A stretch of 64,000 bases of DNA, taken from the NCBI RefSeq assembly GCF_022346545.1, contig NZ_JAKRNU010000003.1:124001-188000 (forward strand), written 5' to 3'. The notes below the pieces were generated by a model that saw nothing but the letters and a program-made list of their open reading frames with translations, did no database searches and had not been told where the DNA came from. The position numbers and the translations under genes were made by a program. Positions 54,922 through 64,000 of this stretch are shown piece after piece; within the stretch, counting starts at the first letter, position 1, and each line of letters opens with the position of its first letter. Source of the stretch: Sporosarcina sp. ACRSM. Lineage in GTDB: Bacteria; Bacillota; Bacilli; Bacillales_A; Planococcaceae.

Positions 54922-55779
54922 TTGGAGGAGAATTTAACATACGGAGAAGACTATAAATATATCCCTGCAACCTCGATTGAAAGTGGAATCGGAACGGAGG
55001 TTCTTCCTGATCTCTATAGCTATACGATACAAATCGTGAATATTGTATTGGTCGGGCATCCGGATGAAAGAGAATTTGTTTTGATTGATGCGGGTATGCC
55101 TTATTCAGCCGAAAAGATCATTTCTGAAACGGAAAGGCGTTTTGGTGAGGGGAGCCGACCAAAGGCCATTATTTTAACCCATGGACATTTCGACCATGTC
55201 GGCGGGATTATCGAGCTGATCAAACATTGGGAAGTACCCGTATATGCCCATGAGTTGGAACTGCCATTCTTAACAGGTGAAATGGATTATCCTGAACCGG
55301 ATTCGAGTGTGGAAGGCGGGATGGTCTCAAAAATGTCGCCCATGTTTCCACATGAAGCGATTGATCTTGGAAGTCATGTACAGCCGCTCCCCGAAGATGG
55401 CAGTGTCCCTTATTTGCCCGATTTTCGTTGGATTCATACACCTGGGCATGCACCTGGACATGTATCACTATTCAGGGAAAAGGACAAGGCTTTAATTGCA
55501 GGGGATGCCTTTGTAACCGTGAAGCAGGAATATCTATATAAGGTGATTACGCAAGAACAGGAAATCAGCGGTCCTCCACGCTATTTGACGACGGACTGGA
55601 CAGCGGCACGGGAATCCGTGGAAAGGTTGGAAGATTTGAAACCAGCTGTAGCGATAACAGGGCACGGACTTCCTATGTCCGGCGAACTGTTGACGGACAG
55701 TTTGCGTAAGCTTGTACAGGAGTTCGACAGCATTGCCGTTCCCGATTTCGGGAAATATGTCGATGGAACTTCTGAGTAG
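54922..55779 (+). CDS. Metallo-beta-lactamase-fold hydrolase, glyoxalase II-like
   Basis: A 285-residue MBL-fold hydrolase. Metal motifs: THGHFDHVGG (about residues 86-95), His in IHTPGHAPGHV (about 175), Asp in IAGDAF and the last His in ITGHGLPMSG. It probably hydrolyses a thioester, lactone or ester; N-acyl-homoserine lactonases and glyoxalase II share this layout, and substrate cannot be chosen. TTG 54922 directly follows GAGGAGGAGACA. Confidence 0.8.
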   Translation: MEENLTYGEDYKYIPATSIESGIGTEVLPDLYSYTIQIVNIVLVGHPDEREFVLIDAGMPYSAEKIISETERRFGEGSRPKAIILTHGHFDHVGGIIELIKHWEVPVYAHELELPFLTGEMDYPEPDSSVEGGMVSKMSPMFPHEAIDLGSHVQPLPEDGSVPYLPDFRWIHTPGHAPGHVSLFREKDKALIAGDAFVTVKQEYLYKVITQEQEISGPPRYLTTDWTAARESVERLEDLKPAVAITGHGLPMSGELLTDSLRKLVQEFDSIAVPDFGKYVDGTSE

Positions 55780-55800
55780 GTACCTAACCGAAATGTCAAT

Positions 55801-55850
55801 AAAAATCTATCTTCGACATAAATTTTCATGTTGAAGATAGATTTTTATTT
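55801..55850 (+). terminator. Terminator after the MBL gene
   Basis: AAAAATCTATCTTC (55801-55814) pairs with GAAGATAGATTTTT (55833-55846), then ATTT. Confidence 0.88.
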
Positions 55851-55995
55851 GCGTGGAAAAGTTGTTTATAACTTCTCCTATACTCCTGTGGATTACGATG
55901 GAGACGGTTCGCTGAATGTGGACATCTTTTTGTGGATAATGTGGGTAAGTGGCGTGGTCGAAATTTGATCAAAAGTTTTTCCATTTACGTGTAGA

Positions 55996-56044
55996 ACACA
56001 ATATGTTAGGGTATATGTAACGAATAAGACACTATATATAGTGT
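55996..56044. promoter_or_regulatory. Tandem NrdR boxes upstream of nrdE
   Basis: ACACTATATATAGTGT (56029-56044) is a perfect palindrome matching the NrdR consensus. A weaker ACACAATATGTTAGGG (55996-56011) lies 33 bases upstream, close to the usual three-turn spacing. NrdR represses ribonucleotide reductase genes when dATP is high. Confidence 0.82.
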
Positions 56045-56233
56045 TTCGGAAAGTTAAGCAGTGAAAGCGTTTTCGGCTTTTCCGCCTATTTTGGCAAATG
56101 GTTAGTGAAGCGCCAGTCACTTCTTACTTATATAAATGATCACACGTCCATATGGAGCAGATCCATGGGGCGTTAGCGTAAAGTTATACCGAAATGGACT
56201 GCTTTAGTTAATAAATGGAGGGAACAGATTACC

Positions 56234-58456
56234 ATGACAATTAAAATTGCGAAGACCGGTATCGATCGGTTATTGGATGAATTACAAAGTGAATTTGGGG
56301 TTAGCAAAATTGAACCGTTGATCATTGCAAGTGACCGGTGGAGACAGCGCAATCCTGAAGGAAGCGAGTCTGAATGGGCAAAGGCAATGACATTGGAAGC
56401 GCTGAGTAATATCGATGAAGCCGAGGTCTATTGGACATTTGTAGCGGCACGCATCCATCTTCGCGATGTCTACAATCGTCAAGAGCAGTTGCGTGGAGCG
56501 AAGGTTTACACGGACTTTGCGGATAATGTAGCCCGACTTGTGGAACAGGGACTGTACACGCCTGTATTGACTGAAAAATATTCACGTACAGATTTAGAGG
56601 CGCTTGGAAACCTTCTTGATCCGGAACGGGACAAACTCTTTACATATATCGGTTTGAAAACGTTGATGGATCGTTATGTTGCGATCAATTTCACGAAACA
56701 GTCCGTTGAACTTCCACAGGAGCGCTGGCTCATCATCGCGATGACACTTATGCAGGATGAGACGGAAAACCGCTTGGAAAAAGTGGCGGAATCGTACTGG
56801 GCGATGAGCAATCTGTATATGACTGTTGCAACGCCGACATTGGCGAATGCCGGCAAGCCGCATGGCCAGTTGTCGAGCTGTTTCATCGATACAGTCGACG
56901 ATTCGTTACAAGGCATTTACGACAGCAATACGGATGTCGCCAACTTATCGAAATACGGCGGCGGAATCGGCGTCTATATGGGGAAAGTTCGGAGCCGCGG
57001 TTCATCCATCCGAGGATTCAAAGGTGCTTCAAGCGGTGTGCTTCCATGGATTAAACAATTGAATAATACAGCAGTCAGCGTTGATCAGCTCGGACAACGT
57101 CAAGGCGCGATCGCGGTCTATCTTGATGTTTGGCACAAAGATATCTTCACATTCCTGGATCTTAAATTGAACAATGGGGATGAGCGTCTTCGTGCACATG
57201 ACATTTTCACAGGTGTCTGCCTTCCGGATATTTATATGGAACAAGTGGAAGCACGCGGGGAGTGGCATTTATTCGACCCACATGAAGTGCGCACGGTCAT
57301 GGGCTACTCGCTTGAGGACTTTTACGATGAGACAAAAGGAAAGGGCTCATTCCGTGAAAAATACGAGGAATGTGTTAACAATCCAGAGCTCAGCAGAGAA
57401 ACGGTACCAGCGATCGACATCATGAAACGCATCATGCGCAGCCAGCTTGAGACAGGCGTGCCGTTCATGTTCTATCGAGATGAAGTGAACCGTGCCAATG
57501 CCAACAAGCATGAAGGAATGATCTATTCTTCGAACCTCTGCTCAGAGATCATGCAAAACATGAGTGCTACGCAATTTGAATCTGTCACATTGGAAGATGA
57601 TATTGTCGTTTCACGTTCGAAACCGGGCGATTTCGTTGTTTGTAACTTATCATCCATCAACCTGGGACGCGCAGTTCCGGAAGATGCATTGGAAAGACTG
57701 ATTTCCATCCAAGTGCGCATGCTTGATAATGTTATTGATTTGAACAAAATTCCGGTTGTCCAAGCACAGCGGACGAACTCACGCTATCGTGGTATCGGTC
57801 TTGGTACATTCGGTTGGCACCATTTACTCGCACTGAAAAATATTCAGTGGGAATCGGATGAGGCCGTAGACTATGCGGATAAACTGTACGAAAAAATTGC
57901 TTATTTGACGATTAAAGCTTCCGCGGAATTGGCGAAAGAAAAAGGGGCTTATCCATTATTTGAAGGATCGGAATGGCAGTCCGGTGCTTACTTTGAACAC
58001 AAGGGGTATGAATCGGAAGAATGGCTGGCACTGCGTGCGGAAGTGGCTGAAAACGGCATGCGTAATGGCTATTTGATGGCTGTTGCACCGAATAGCTCGA
58101 CGTCTGTCATCGCAGGATCGACGGCATCGATCGACCCGATCTTCAAACCGTTTTACCATGAAGAGAAGAAAGACTATAAATTGCCGGTCGTCGCACCTGA
58201 TCTGAATCACCGTACGTATGACGTCTACCGTCGTTCTGCGTATATCGTCGATCAGCGCTGGTCCGTTAAACAGAACGCGGCAAGACAACGCCATATTGAC
58301 CAATCGATTTCGTTCAACTTGTATGTACCGAATAATATCCGTGCTTCCGTTCTTCTGAACCTGCATATCCAAGCATGGAAATCCGGGATGAAAACGACGT
58401 ATTATACGCGTTCGACTGCGGCGGATATCGAAGAGTGCGAATGGTGTCATTCTTAA
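56234..58456 (+). CDS. nrdE: Class I ribonucleoside-diphosphate reductase, alpha subunit
   Basis: A 740-residue RNR large subunit. Catalytic blocks include ATPTLANAG, LSSCFIDTVDDS (first active-site Cys), NLCSEIMQ (thiyl-radical Cys with the Asn/Glu pair) and the C-terminal shuttle pair CEWC. It reduces ribonucleotides to deoxyribonucleotides. The operon order alpha-flavodoxin-beta and the flavodoxin partner point to a manganese class Ib-like enzyme, although the protein is somewhat longer than B. subtilis NrdE. ATG 56234 with TGGAGGGAAC; controlled by the NrdR boxes about 190 bases upstream. Confidence 0.92.
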   Translation: MTIKIAKTGIDRLLDELQSEFGVSKIEPLIIASDRWRQRNPEGSESEWAKAMTLEALSNIDEAEVYWTFVAARIHLRDVYNRQEQLRGAKVYTDFADNVARLVEQGLYTPVLTEKYSRTDLEALGNLLDPERDKLFTYIGLKTLMDRYVAINFTKQSVELPQERWLIIAMTLMQDETENRLEKVAESYWAMSNLYMTVATPTLANAGKPHGQLSSCFIDTVDDSLQGIYDSNTDVANLSKYGGGIGVYMGKVRSRGSSIRGFKGASSGVLPWIKQLNNTAVSVDQLGQRQGAIAVYLDVWHKDIFTFLDLKLNNGDERLRAHDIFTGVCLPDIYMEQVEARGEWHLFDPHEVRTVMGYSLEDFYDETKGKGSFREKYEECVNNPELSRETVPAIDIMKRIMRSQLETGVPFMFYRDEVNRANANKHEGMIYSSNLCSEIMQNMSATQFESVTLEDDIVVSRSKPGDFVVCNLSSINLGRAVPEDALERLISIQVRMLDNVIDLNKIPVVQAQRTNSRYRGIGLGTFGWHHLLALKNIQWESDEAVDYADKLYEKIAYLTIKASAELAKEKGAYPLFEGSEWQSGAYFEHKGYESEEWLALRAEVAENGMRNGYLMAVAPNSSTSVIAGSTASIDPIFKPFYHEEKKDYKLPVVAPDLNHRTYDVYRRSAYIVDQRWSVKQNAARQRHIDQSISFNLYVPNNIRASVLLNLHIQAWKSGMKTTYYTRSTAADIEECEWCHS

Positions 58457-58884
58457 TCGCCTACGCTTCGTGGAGTGGAAATACTCAGGAAGTTGCGGAG
58501 CTTATTGAGGAAACGTTGATAAGTAGCGGCATTGCCGTTACGATGCATCGAATTGGCGGAGGGATTGCGATTCCGGATCCCCGTCAATACGATGCGATGC
58601 TCATCGGATCCTTTACATGGGATAAAGGCGCTACACCTCATGAAGTGAAAGATTTCGTCGCAGATATCGGCTATAAACCCGACAATGTTTACGTCTTCGG
58701 AACGGGGGATACCCAATTCGGAGGCGATGCATTGTTTTGCCATGCCGCAGTGAAATTGGCACGATTCTATGAATCGGGTTATGAGCCGCTTCAAATCGAA
58801 CAAAGCCCACGCGGTGTACAGGAAGAGAAAGTGATCGAATGGTCGAAAGGGGTTATTCAACATTGGAAATACTTAAACGAGTAA
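58441..58884 (+). CDS. Flavodoxin/NrdI-like protein of the ribonucleotide reductase operon
   Basis: A 147-residue flavodoxin: FMN phosphate loop ASWSGNTQEVAEL (about residues 8-20), GSFTWDKGATP (about 58) and GTGDTQFGGDALFC (about 90). It overlaps the nrdE end by 16 bases and the nrdF start by 22, so the three are translationally coupled. It probably supplies the oxidant or electrons to assemble or maintain the beta-subunit cofactor, as NrdI does; the sequence looks nearer to ordinary flavodoxins than to NrdI, so the symbol is withheld. Confidence 0.82.
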   Translation: MVSFLIAYASWSGNTQEVAELIEETLISSGIAVTMHRIGGGIAIPDPRQYDAMLIGSFTWDKGATPHEVKDFVADIGYKPDNVYVFGTGDTQFGGDALFCHAAVKLARFYESGYEPLQIEQSPRGVQEEKVIEWSKGVIQHWKYLNE

Positions 58885-59900
58885 AGGTCATTGAACCAGC
58901 AAATCCGAACAAATCTACAGCAATTTTCGGCGGAAAAGCAAGTGGCATCCTCAATTGGAATGATCTTGCCCATCCGCATTTCTATACATTACGCCAACAA
59001 ATTCGTGCACTTTTTTGGACAGCGAACGAAGTGGATATGACACAGGACGTCAAACAGTTTCCAACGATGACGGAGCGGGAAAAGGATGCTTTTCTTAAAA
59101 TCATCGGTTTGCTTGCTACACTCGACGGTCCACAAACAGATGTCGCAGCGAAACTTTCTGATTTTACGACGGATCCATCGGTGAAATCATTGATGGCAAC
59201 GATTGCCGATCAGGAAAGTGAGCATAACCACAGCTATGCGTATGTCCTTTCGTCTGTCACAACGCTTGATAAGCAACTGGCTTCGTTTGAGATGGGACGC
59301 ACGGATGAAGTGTTGATGCGACGCAATGAGCGGATCGTTGAGGTTTACAATGAGTTTGCTGAGCGTCCGACAATCGAGTCGGCATTGAAAGCGATGGTCT
59401 ACACGACGTTGCTAGAAGGATTGTTTTTCTATAGTGGCTTCGCCTTTTTCTATAATTTGGCTCGCCATCAAAAAATGGTCGGTACATCGACTATGATTTC
59501 ATATATAAATCGTGATGAACTGCAACACGGGAAAGCGATCAGTGATATTTTCCGTGCAGCGCTTGCGGAGAATCCAGAGTATAACACAGAAGAATTTACA
59601 GAGTGGATCTATGATCAATTCCGTCATTCCGTTGAACAGGAAACAATCTGGAGTCAGTATGTCCTTGCGGATATCGAAGGCATCGATCTTGAAGAAATGG
59701 CGGGCTATGTTAAATACCGTGCCAATAAGATGCTGCGCATGTTAGGGTTAAGTGAAATCTACCCGGAATACACCGATAATCCGATGAAATGGATCCGTGC
59801 TTATGTGGATAGCTTTGATGATACGAAAACCGATTTCTTTGAACAAACATCTCGTCAATACGTCAAGACAAGTGATTTGAACGGATTTGACGATTTATAA
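58863..59900 (+). CDS. nrdF: Class I ribonucleoside-diphosphate reductase, beta subunit
   Basis: A 345-residue ferritin-like RNR small subunit. Metal ligands: Asp in LATLDGPQ, Glu and His in DQESEHNHSY, Glu in LLEGLFF, Glu and His in RDELQHG. The radical tyrosine is conserved four residues after the first ligand His (HNHSY). TTG 58863 has AAAGGGG upstream; ATG 58839 is the alternative but precedes that site. It generates the tyrosyl radical used by NrdE. Confidence 0.9.
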   Translation: MEILKRVKVIEPANPNKSTAIFGGKASGILNWNDLAHPHFYTLRQQIRALFWTANEVDMTQDVKQFPTMTEREKDAFLKIIGLLATLDGPQTDVAAKLSDFTTDPSVKSLMATIADQESEHNHSYAYVLSSVTTLDKQLASFEMGRTDEVLMRRNERIVEVYNEFAERPTIESALKAMVYTTLLEGLFFYSGFAFFYNLARHQKMVGTSTMISYINRDELQHGKAISDIFRAALAENPEYNTEEFTEWIYDQFRHSVEQETIWSQYVLADIEGIDLEEMAGYVKYRANKMLRMLGLSEIYPEYTDNPMKWIRAYVDSFDDTKTDFFEQTSRQYVKTSDLNGFDDL

Positions 59901-59907
59901 TAGAGCG

Positions 59908-59944
59908 AAAAGAGAGTGCATGAAAAACGTGTACTCTCTTTTTA
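59908..59944 (+). terminator. Terminator after nrdF
   Basis: AAGAGAGTGCA pairs with TGTACTCTCTT around GAAAAACG, then TTTAT. Confidence 0.85.
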
Positions 59945-60094
59945 TCTTCATTCAGCAAATGTTTTGTACTGAAAGTGAAGTGCCAGTTGCTGAATGAAGA
60001 TAAAGCCTCCGGCGGATGTCACAGATTTTGAAAGGAGTTAATTGAGCTTTGCTCAATTCAAAATCTGGACGCAATTACGCCGAGGCGTAATTGA
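59943..60094. repeat. Dispersed intergenic repeat, copy C
   Basis: It opens with ATCTTCATTCAGCA, whose complement TGCTGAATGAAGAT ends at 60001. Next is the 44-base block identical to copy B (59999-60042), a hairpin TTGAGC/GCTCAA, and the common 22-bp palindrome (60072-60093). Copy C lacks the left module shared by A and B. Confidence 0.8.
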
Positions 60095-60130
60095 TAGTTC
60101 AATAGGGTATTGCCTATTTTTCAACTGCAG

Positions 60131-60167
60131 AGCCACCTTATCTATTTTTAGACAGGGTGGTTTTTTG
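60131..60167 (+). terminator. Second hairpin with T run after nrdF
   Basis: GCCACC and GGTGG(T) with inner TATCT/AGA pairs close a loop and are followed by TTTTTT. It lies after the repeat and may act as backup terminator. The rest of the gap to 60379 shows no further element; I could not find an FNR box for narG. Confidence 0.7.
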
Positions 60168-60379
60168 CTGTCTTAAGGGAAGTCGGGAATGGATATAGGG
60201 CATTCCCCAATAGAAAGAATGATGACTAAACTTTAGAGTTATGGGTATAGGGATGAGTAAGGATATTGATCTCCGAATCATCTAAAAATTGATAATCATG
60301 CATGTAACCTGTTCGTAATTCTAGTCTTAACAATCTACATCTTTCCGAAGCTATTTTGATAAAGGAGTGAGTTTTGCCG

Positions 60380-63300
60380 ATGAAGAATCCGAGGAAGAAA
60401 GCGTTTGGATTAAATTATTTTAAGCCGGTTGAGCGCTATTCTGGAAATTGGTCCATTTTGGAAGAGAAAAGCAGAGAATGGGAAAACATGTATCGCCAAC
60501 GTTGGTCTCATGACAAAGTCGTCCGTACAACGCATGGTGTCAACTGTACCGGCTCCTGCAGTTGGAAAGTATTTGTAAAGAACGGCATTATCACTTGGGA
60601 AAATCAGCAGATTGACTATCCTTCTTGCGGGCCGGATATGCCCGAATTCGAGCCGAGAGGATGTCCACGGGGCGCTTCGTTTTCCTGGTACGAATATAGT
60701 CCGCTTCGTGTGAAATATCCGTACATACGCGGGAAACTGTGGCGCATGTGGAGTCAGGCGCTAGCCGAGCATCATGATCCTGTGAAAGCGTGGGCAAGCA
60801 TAGTGGAAAACCCTGAGCAAGCGGATGCCTACAAAAAAGCGCGCGGCAAAGGCGGGCATGTCCGCGTCAACTGGCGGGATGCGACGATGCTCATTTCCGC
60901 ACAACTCATTTATACGATCCGCAAATACGGTCCGGATCGGATTGCCGGATTCACGCCAATCCCGGCAATGTCGATGATCAGCTATGCATCCGGTGCACGC
61001 TTCATCTCCCTACTAGGTGGCGAGATGTTAAGCTTCTACGATTGGTATGCGGATTTACCTCCGTCTTCCCCGCAAATTTGGGGTGAACAGACAGATGTGC
61101 CAGAATCCAGTGATTGGTTCAACGCAGGTTACCTCATTATGTGGGGATCGAATGTTCCATTAACGAGAACGCCGGACGCCCATTTCATGACGGAAGTGCG
61201 CTACAAAGGGACGAAAGTTGTTTCTGTCGCACCGGACTATGCAGAAAGTGTGACGCATGCGGATGACTGGATTGCGGCCAATCCGGGAACGGATGCCGCC
61301 GTCGCGCAAGCGATGACCCATGTCATTTTAGATGAATTTTACGAGCAGCGCAAAGAGCCGATGTTCTTGAATTATGCGAAGCAATATACGGATATGCCTT
61401 TCCTCATTACGTTGGAAGAGCATGAAGGTTCTTACAAAGCTGGACGCTTCTTGCGGGCGAGTGACTTGGGCAGCGAATCCGAGCATGCAGAGTGGAAGCC
61501 TGTCATCTACGATGAAACGACTCATGAAATCATTGTTCCGAATGGGACGATGGGACAGCGTTGGGAAAAGGATGTCAAATGGAACTTGATTCTCGACAAT
61601 GAAGATGGCACACGTGTGGAGCCAGCCCTATCCGTTGCAGATCATGAAGCGGAATGGACGGAAATGGTTTTCCCTTATTTTGATAACGTGGAAAATGGAA
61701 CGTTCAGACGTCCAATTCCAGTGAAAAAAGTTATCTTCAAAGATGGAACGGAACGTCTTGTGACAACCGTCTACGATCTAATGCTCAGCCAGTACGGTGT
61801 CGGTCGCATCGGCAGTGAGTTGGAAGCACAAGGTTATGACGATGCAACTTCGCTGTACACACCGGCATGGCAAGAGAAGGTCACCAGCGTGAAGCCTGAG
61901 CTAGTCATCCAGATTGCCCGTGAATTCGCACAGAACGCCTTGGATACGGGCGGACGTTCGATGATCATCATGGGGGCCGGTATCAACCATTGGTTTAACA
62001 GTGATACCATCTACAGATCGATCTTGAATCTCGTGACGTTGACGGCTTCTCAAGGGGTAAATGGAGGCGGCTGGGCGCATTATGTCGGTCAGGAAAAATG
62101 CCGACCAATCGAAGGGTGGAGCACAATTGCCTTTGCAAGGGATTGGCAAGCACCGCCGCGCCTGCAAAACGCCACTTCATTCTTCTACTTTGCAACAGAT
62201 CAGTGGAAGTACGAGGAAATGGGTGCGGATCTGCTCATGTCACCGACCGGTGGAAAAGCACGCTACGAACACCCGGCAGATTACAATGTGCTGGCTGCAC
62301 GGCTCGGTTGGTTGCCGTCCTATCCACAGTTCAATAAGAACAGTCTTTTATTTGCCGAAGAGGCGGCGAAAAACGGCAAGACATCGACAGAAGAAATTGT
62401 GAACCATACCCTCGAACAGCTGAAATCCGGTGAAATCCACTTTGCAGCAGAGGATCCAGGTGCACCTGAAAACTTCCCGCGCTCGTTATTCGTTTGGCGT
62501 TCGAATCTTGTGTCCAGTTCTGCAAAAGGACAGGAATATTTCATGAAACATCTCTTCGGTGCATCAGATGGTTTGCTTGCATCTCCGAACGAAGAGGTGA
62601 AGCCGGAAGAGATGGTTTGGCGAGATGAAGTGCAAGGGAAACTCGATCTGCTTGTTGCGCTCGATTTCCGGATGACGGCGACGCCCATGTACGCGGATAT
62701 CGTGCTACCGGCGGCTACATGGTATGAGAAACACGATCTTTCATCGACGGATATGCATCCGTTTGTCCATCCGTTCAATCCGGCGGTCGATCCGCTTTGG
62801 GAATCCCGTTCGGACTGGGATATTTATCGCACAATCGCCCAAACATTCTCGGAAATGGCCAAAACGCATCTTCCTGGCATCTACAAAGATCTGGTCACTT
62901 CGCCATTGGCACATGACTCCGTTCAGGAGATCGCCCAGCCTTACGGGGAAGTGAAAGATTGGAAAAAAGGGGAAGTGGAAGCCATACCGGGCAAAACAAT
63001 GCCAGGCATGACGATTGTCGAGCGGGATTACACGAAAGTTTACGATAAATACGTGACGCTCGGGCCGCTGTTATCGACAGGAAAAGTGGGGGCTCATGGC
63101 GTAAGTTTCTCCGTAGCGGAAGAATACGAAATGATGAAAGGCATCAATGGCACTTATTTCGATGACACTATTAAAAACGGGCTTCCGAAATTGCATACGG
63201 CCAAACAGGCGGCCGAAGCGATGCTGACATTGTCCTCTGCGACGAATGGCCGCGTTTCACAACGGGCTTTCGAAGCGGCAGAACAAGATACAGGTGTGGA

Positions 63301-64000
63301 GTTGAAGGATATTTCAGCGGACCGTGCTGCGGAGCGTTTTACATTCGCAGGCATTACAGCGCAACCGCGGGAAGTCATTCCGACGCCGGTCTTTAGTGGT
63401 TCCAACAAATTGGGCAGACGCTATTCACCGTTTACAACGAATATCGAACGGCTTGTTCCGTTCCGAACATTGACGGGAAGACAGCATTTCTATATCGACC
63501 ATGAATTCTTCCTCGACTTTGGCGAAGCGTTGCCGGTCTATAAACCGACATTGCCGCCGATGGTATTCGGACCGCGCGATAAACAGATCATCGGTGGACA
63601 GGATTCGCTTGTGTTGCGCTATTTGACACCGCATGGCAAGTGGAATATTCACTCGACGTACCAAGACAATCAACATATGCTAACCCTTTTCCGTGGCGGT
63701 CCGACAGTGTGGATTTCCAATGAAGACGCGGAAGAACACGACATCGCCGATAACCAATGGCTCGAAGTGTATAACCGGAACGGCGTCGTGACCGCAAGAG
63801 CCGTTGTCAGTCACAGAATGCCAAAAGGAACGATGTTCATGTATCACGCGCAGGATAAGCATATTCAAGTACCGGGATCAGAAATAACAGAAGAACGTGG
63901 CGGCAGCCATAATGCGCCGACGCGGATCCATATGAAACCGACACAGATGGTTGGCGGATATGCACAGCTCAGTTACGGCTTCAATTATTATGGTCCAATC
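60380..64000 (+). CDS. narG: Respiratory nitrate reductase, alpha subunit (3' end outside window)
   Basis: The frame stays open from ATG 60380 (AAAGGAGTGAG upstream) to the window end: 1207 residues of an expected roughly 1225. The [4Fe-4S] FS0 site is HGVNCTGSC plus a later Cys (RGCPRG); the molybdenum ligand Asp is in LSFYDWYADLP, and the GNV-type cofactor-binding blocks (GAGINHWFN, NGGGWAHYVGQEK) are present. It is the catalytic Mo-bis-MGD subunit of the membrane-bound, cytoplasm-facing NarGHI complex; narH, narJ and narI should follow. It gives the cell anaerobic respiration with nitrate. No twin-arginine signal, as normal for NarG. Confidence 0.95.
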   Translation, partial: MKNPRKKAFGLNYFKPVERYSGNWSILEEKSREWENMYRQRWSHDKVVRTTHGVNCTGSCSWKVFVKNGIITWENQQIDYPSCGPDMPEFEPRGCPRGASFSWYEYSPLRVKYPYIRGKLWRMWSQALAEHHDPVKAWASIVENPEQADAYKKARGKGGHVRVNWRDATMLISAQLIYTIRKYGPDRIAGFTPIPAMSMISYASGARFISLLGGEMLSFYDWYADLPPSSPQIWGEQTDVPESSDWFNAGYLIMWGSNVPLTRTPDAHFMTEVRYKGTKVVSVAPDYAESVTHADDWIAANPGTDAAVAQAMTHVILDEFYEQRKEPMFLNYAKQYTDMPFLITLEEHEGSYKAGRFLRASDLGSESEHAEWKPVIYDETTHEIIVPNGTMGQRWEKDVKWNLILDNEDGTRVEPALSVADHEAEWTEMVFPYFDNVENGTFRRPIPVKKVIFKDGTERLVTTVYDLMLSQYGVGRIGSELEAQGYDDATSLYTPAWQEKVTSVKPELVIQIAREFAQNALDTGGRSMIIMGAGINHWFNSDTIYRSILNLVTLTASQGVNGGGWAHYVGQEKCRPIEGWSTIAFARDWQAPPRLQNATSFFYFATDQWKYEEMGADLLMSPTGGKARYEHPADYNVLAARLGWLPSYPQFNKNSLLFAEEAAKNGKTSTEEIVNHTLEQLKSGEIHFAAEDPGAPENFPRSLFVWRSNLVSSSAKGQEYFMKHLFGASDGLLASPNEEVKPEEMVWRDEVQGKLDLLVALDFRMTATPMYADIVLPAATWYEKHDLSSTDMHPFVHPFNPAVDPLWESRSDWDIYRTIAQTFSEMAKTHLPGIYKDLVTSPLAHDSVQEIAQPYGEVKDWKKGEVEAIPGKTMPGMTIVERDYTKVYDKYVTLGPLLSTGKVGAHGVSFSVAEEYEMMKGINGTYFDDTIKNGLPKLHTAKQAAEAMLTLSSATNGRVSQRAFEAAEQDTGVELKDISADRAAERFTFAGITAQPREVIPTPVFSGSNKLGRRYSPFTTNIERLVPFRTLTGRQHFYIDHEFFLDFGEALPVYKPTLPPMVFGPRDKQIIGGQDSLVLRYLTPHGKWNIHSTYQDNQHMLTLFRGGPTVWISNEDAEEHDIADNQWLEVYNRNGVVTARAVVSHRMPKGTMFMYHAQDKHIQVPGSEITEERGGSHNAPTRIHMKPTQMVGGYAQLSYGFNYYGPI

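Noticed and set aside
60240..60379. FNR or nitrate-regulator site before narG
   Set aside because: No TGTGA-N6-TCACA-like palindrome could be found.
62061..62402. Open frames on both strands within narG
   Set aside because: Shadows of the continuous narG frame, which runs open to the window end.

Overview
The window reads as chromosome of a low-to-moderate GC Gram-positive of the Bacillales, most likely Planococcaceae (Sporosarcina-like). The reasons are strong AGGAGG-type ribosome sites, frequent TTG/GTG starts, and gene families typical of the group (PatA, RocB, YkoGHIJ-like PepSY system, YhfI-like hydrolase, OpuC, BceRS-BceAB, DUF3231, class I NrdE/flavodoxin/NrdF, NarG). The genus is inference; no rRNA or tRNA gene was seen.

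Layout. 1-6.7 kb: end of an aminotransferase gene (patA-like), rocB, then a YkoGH-like two-component system with two secreted or anchored PepSY proteins. 6.7-34.7 kb: an aromatic-catabolism island, bounded on both sides by near-identical 29-bp sequences inside terminator hairpins. 34.7-40.2 kb: YhfI-like hydrolase, AbgT transporter and a three-gene OpuC-type compatible-solute importer. 40.4-45.4 kb: a Bce-type antibiotic-sensing and efflux module with a phased DNA repeat array in the middle. 45.4-55.8 kb: DASS transporter plus glycerate kinase, lipoproteins, alanine symporter, a large catalase-family protein with an altered active site, DUF3231 and a metallo-beta-lactamase-fold hydrolase. 56-60 kb: ribonucleotide reductase operon with NrdR boxes. 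60.4-64 kb: narG, running off the window.

The island holds an IclR-type regulator with a three-half-site operator; DUF3237, alpha/beta hydrolase and muconate cycloisomerase genes; an arylsulfatase with its own formylglycine-generating enzyme; two regulators that join a DmpR/MopR-like phenol-sensing domain (zinc site intact) to a PucR-type DNA-binding end; an HpaB-type flavin monooxygenase; two 96.5% identical intradiol dioxygenases; a kinase-less FAD synthetase; two flavin reductases; a foreign-looking HsaA/IacA-type monooxygenase; ferredoxin and ferredoxin reductase; a Rieske oxygenase; an M19 dipeptidase homologue; an SDR; a small unknown protein; an amidase; and an aromatic-acid (AAHS) transporter. 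Taken together it looks like a converging route: aryl sulfates, phenols and an indole- or N-acylated aromatic are taken up, hydroxylated to a catechol or hydroxyquinol, and cleaved by the intradiol enzymes. The second half (monooxygenase, Rieske, SDR, flavin reductase, amidase, catechol dioxygenase) matches the gene content of proteobacterial iac (indole-3-acetate) clusters. The substrate itself is inference. The lower beta-ketoadipate or maleylacetate genes are not in this window.

Other points of note: a remnant of a third HpaB-type gene at the island's left edge, a dispersed modular intergenic repeat (three good copies, one decayed), a 20/21-bp phased array of 14 motifs before bceA, and a catalase-family protein in which the distal asparagine is replaced.
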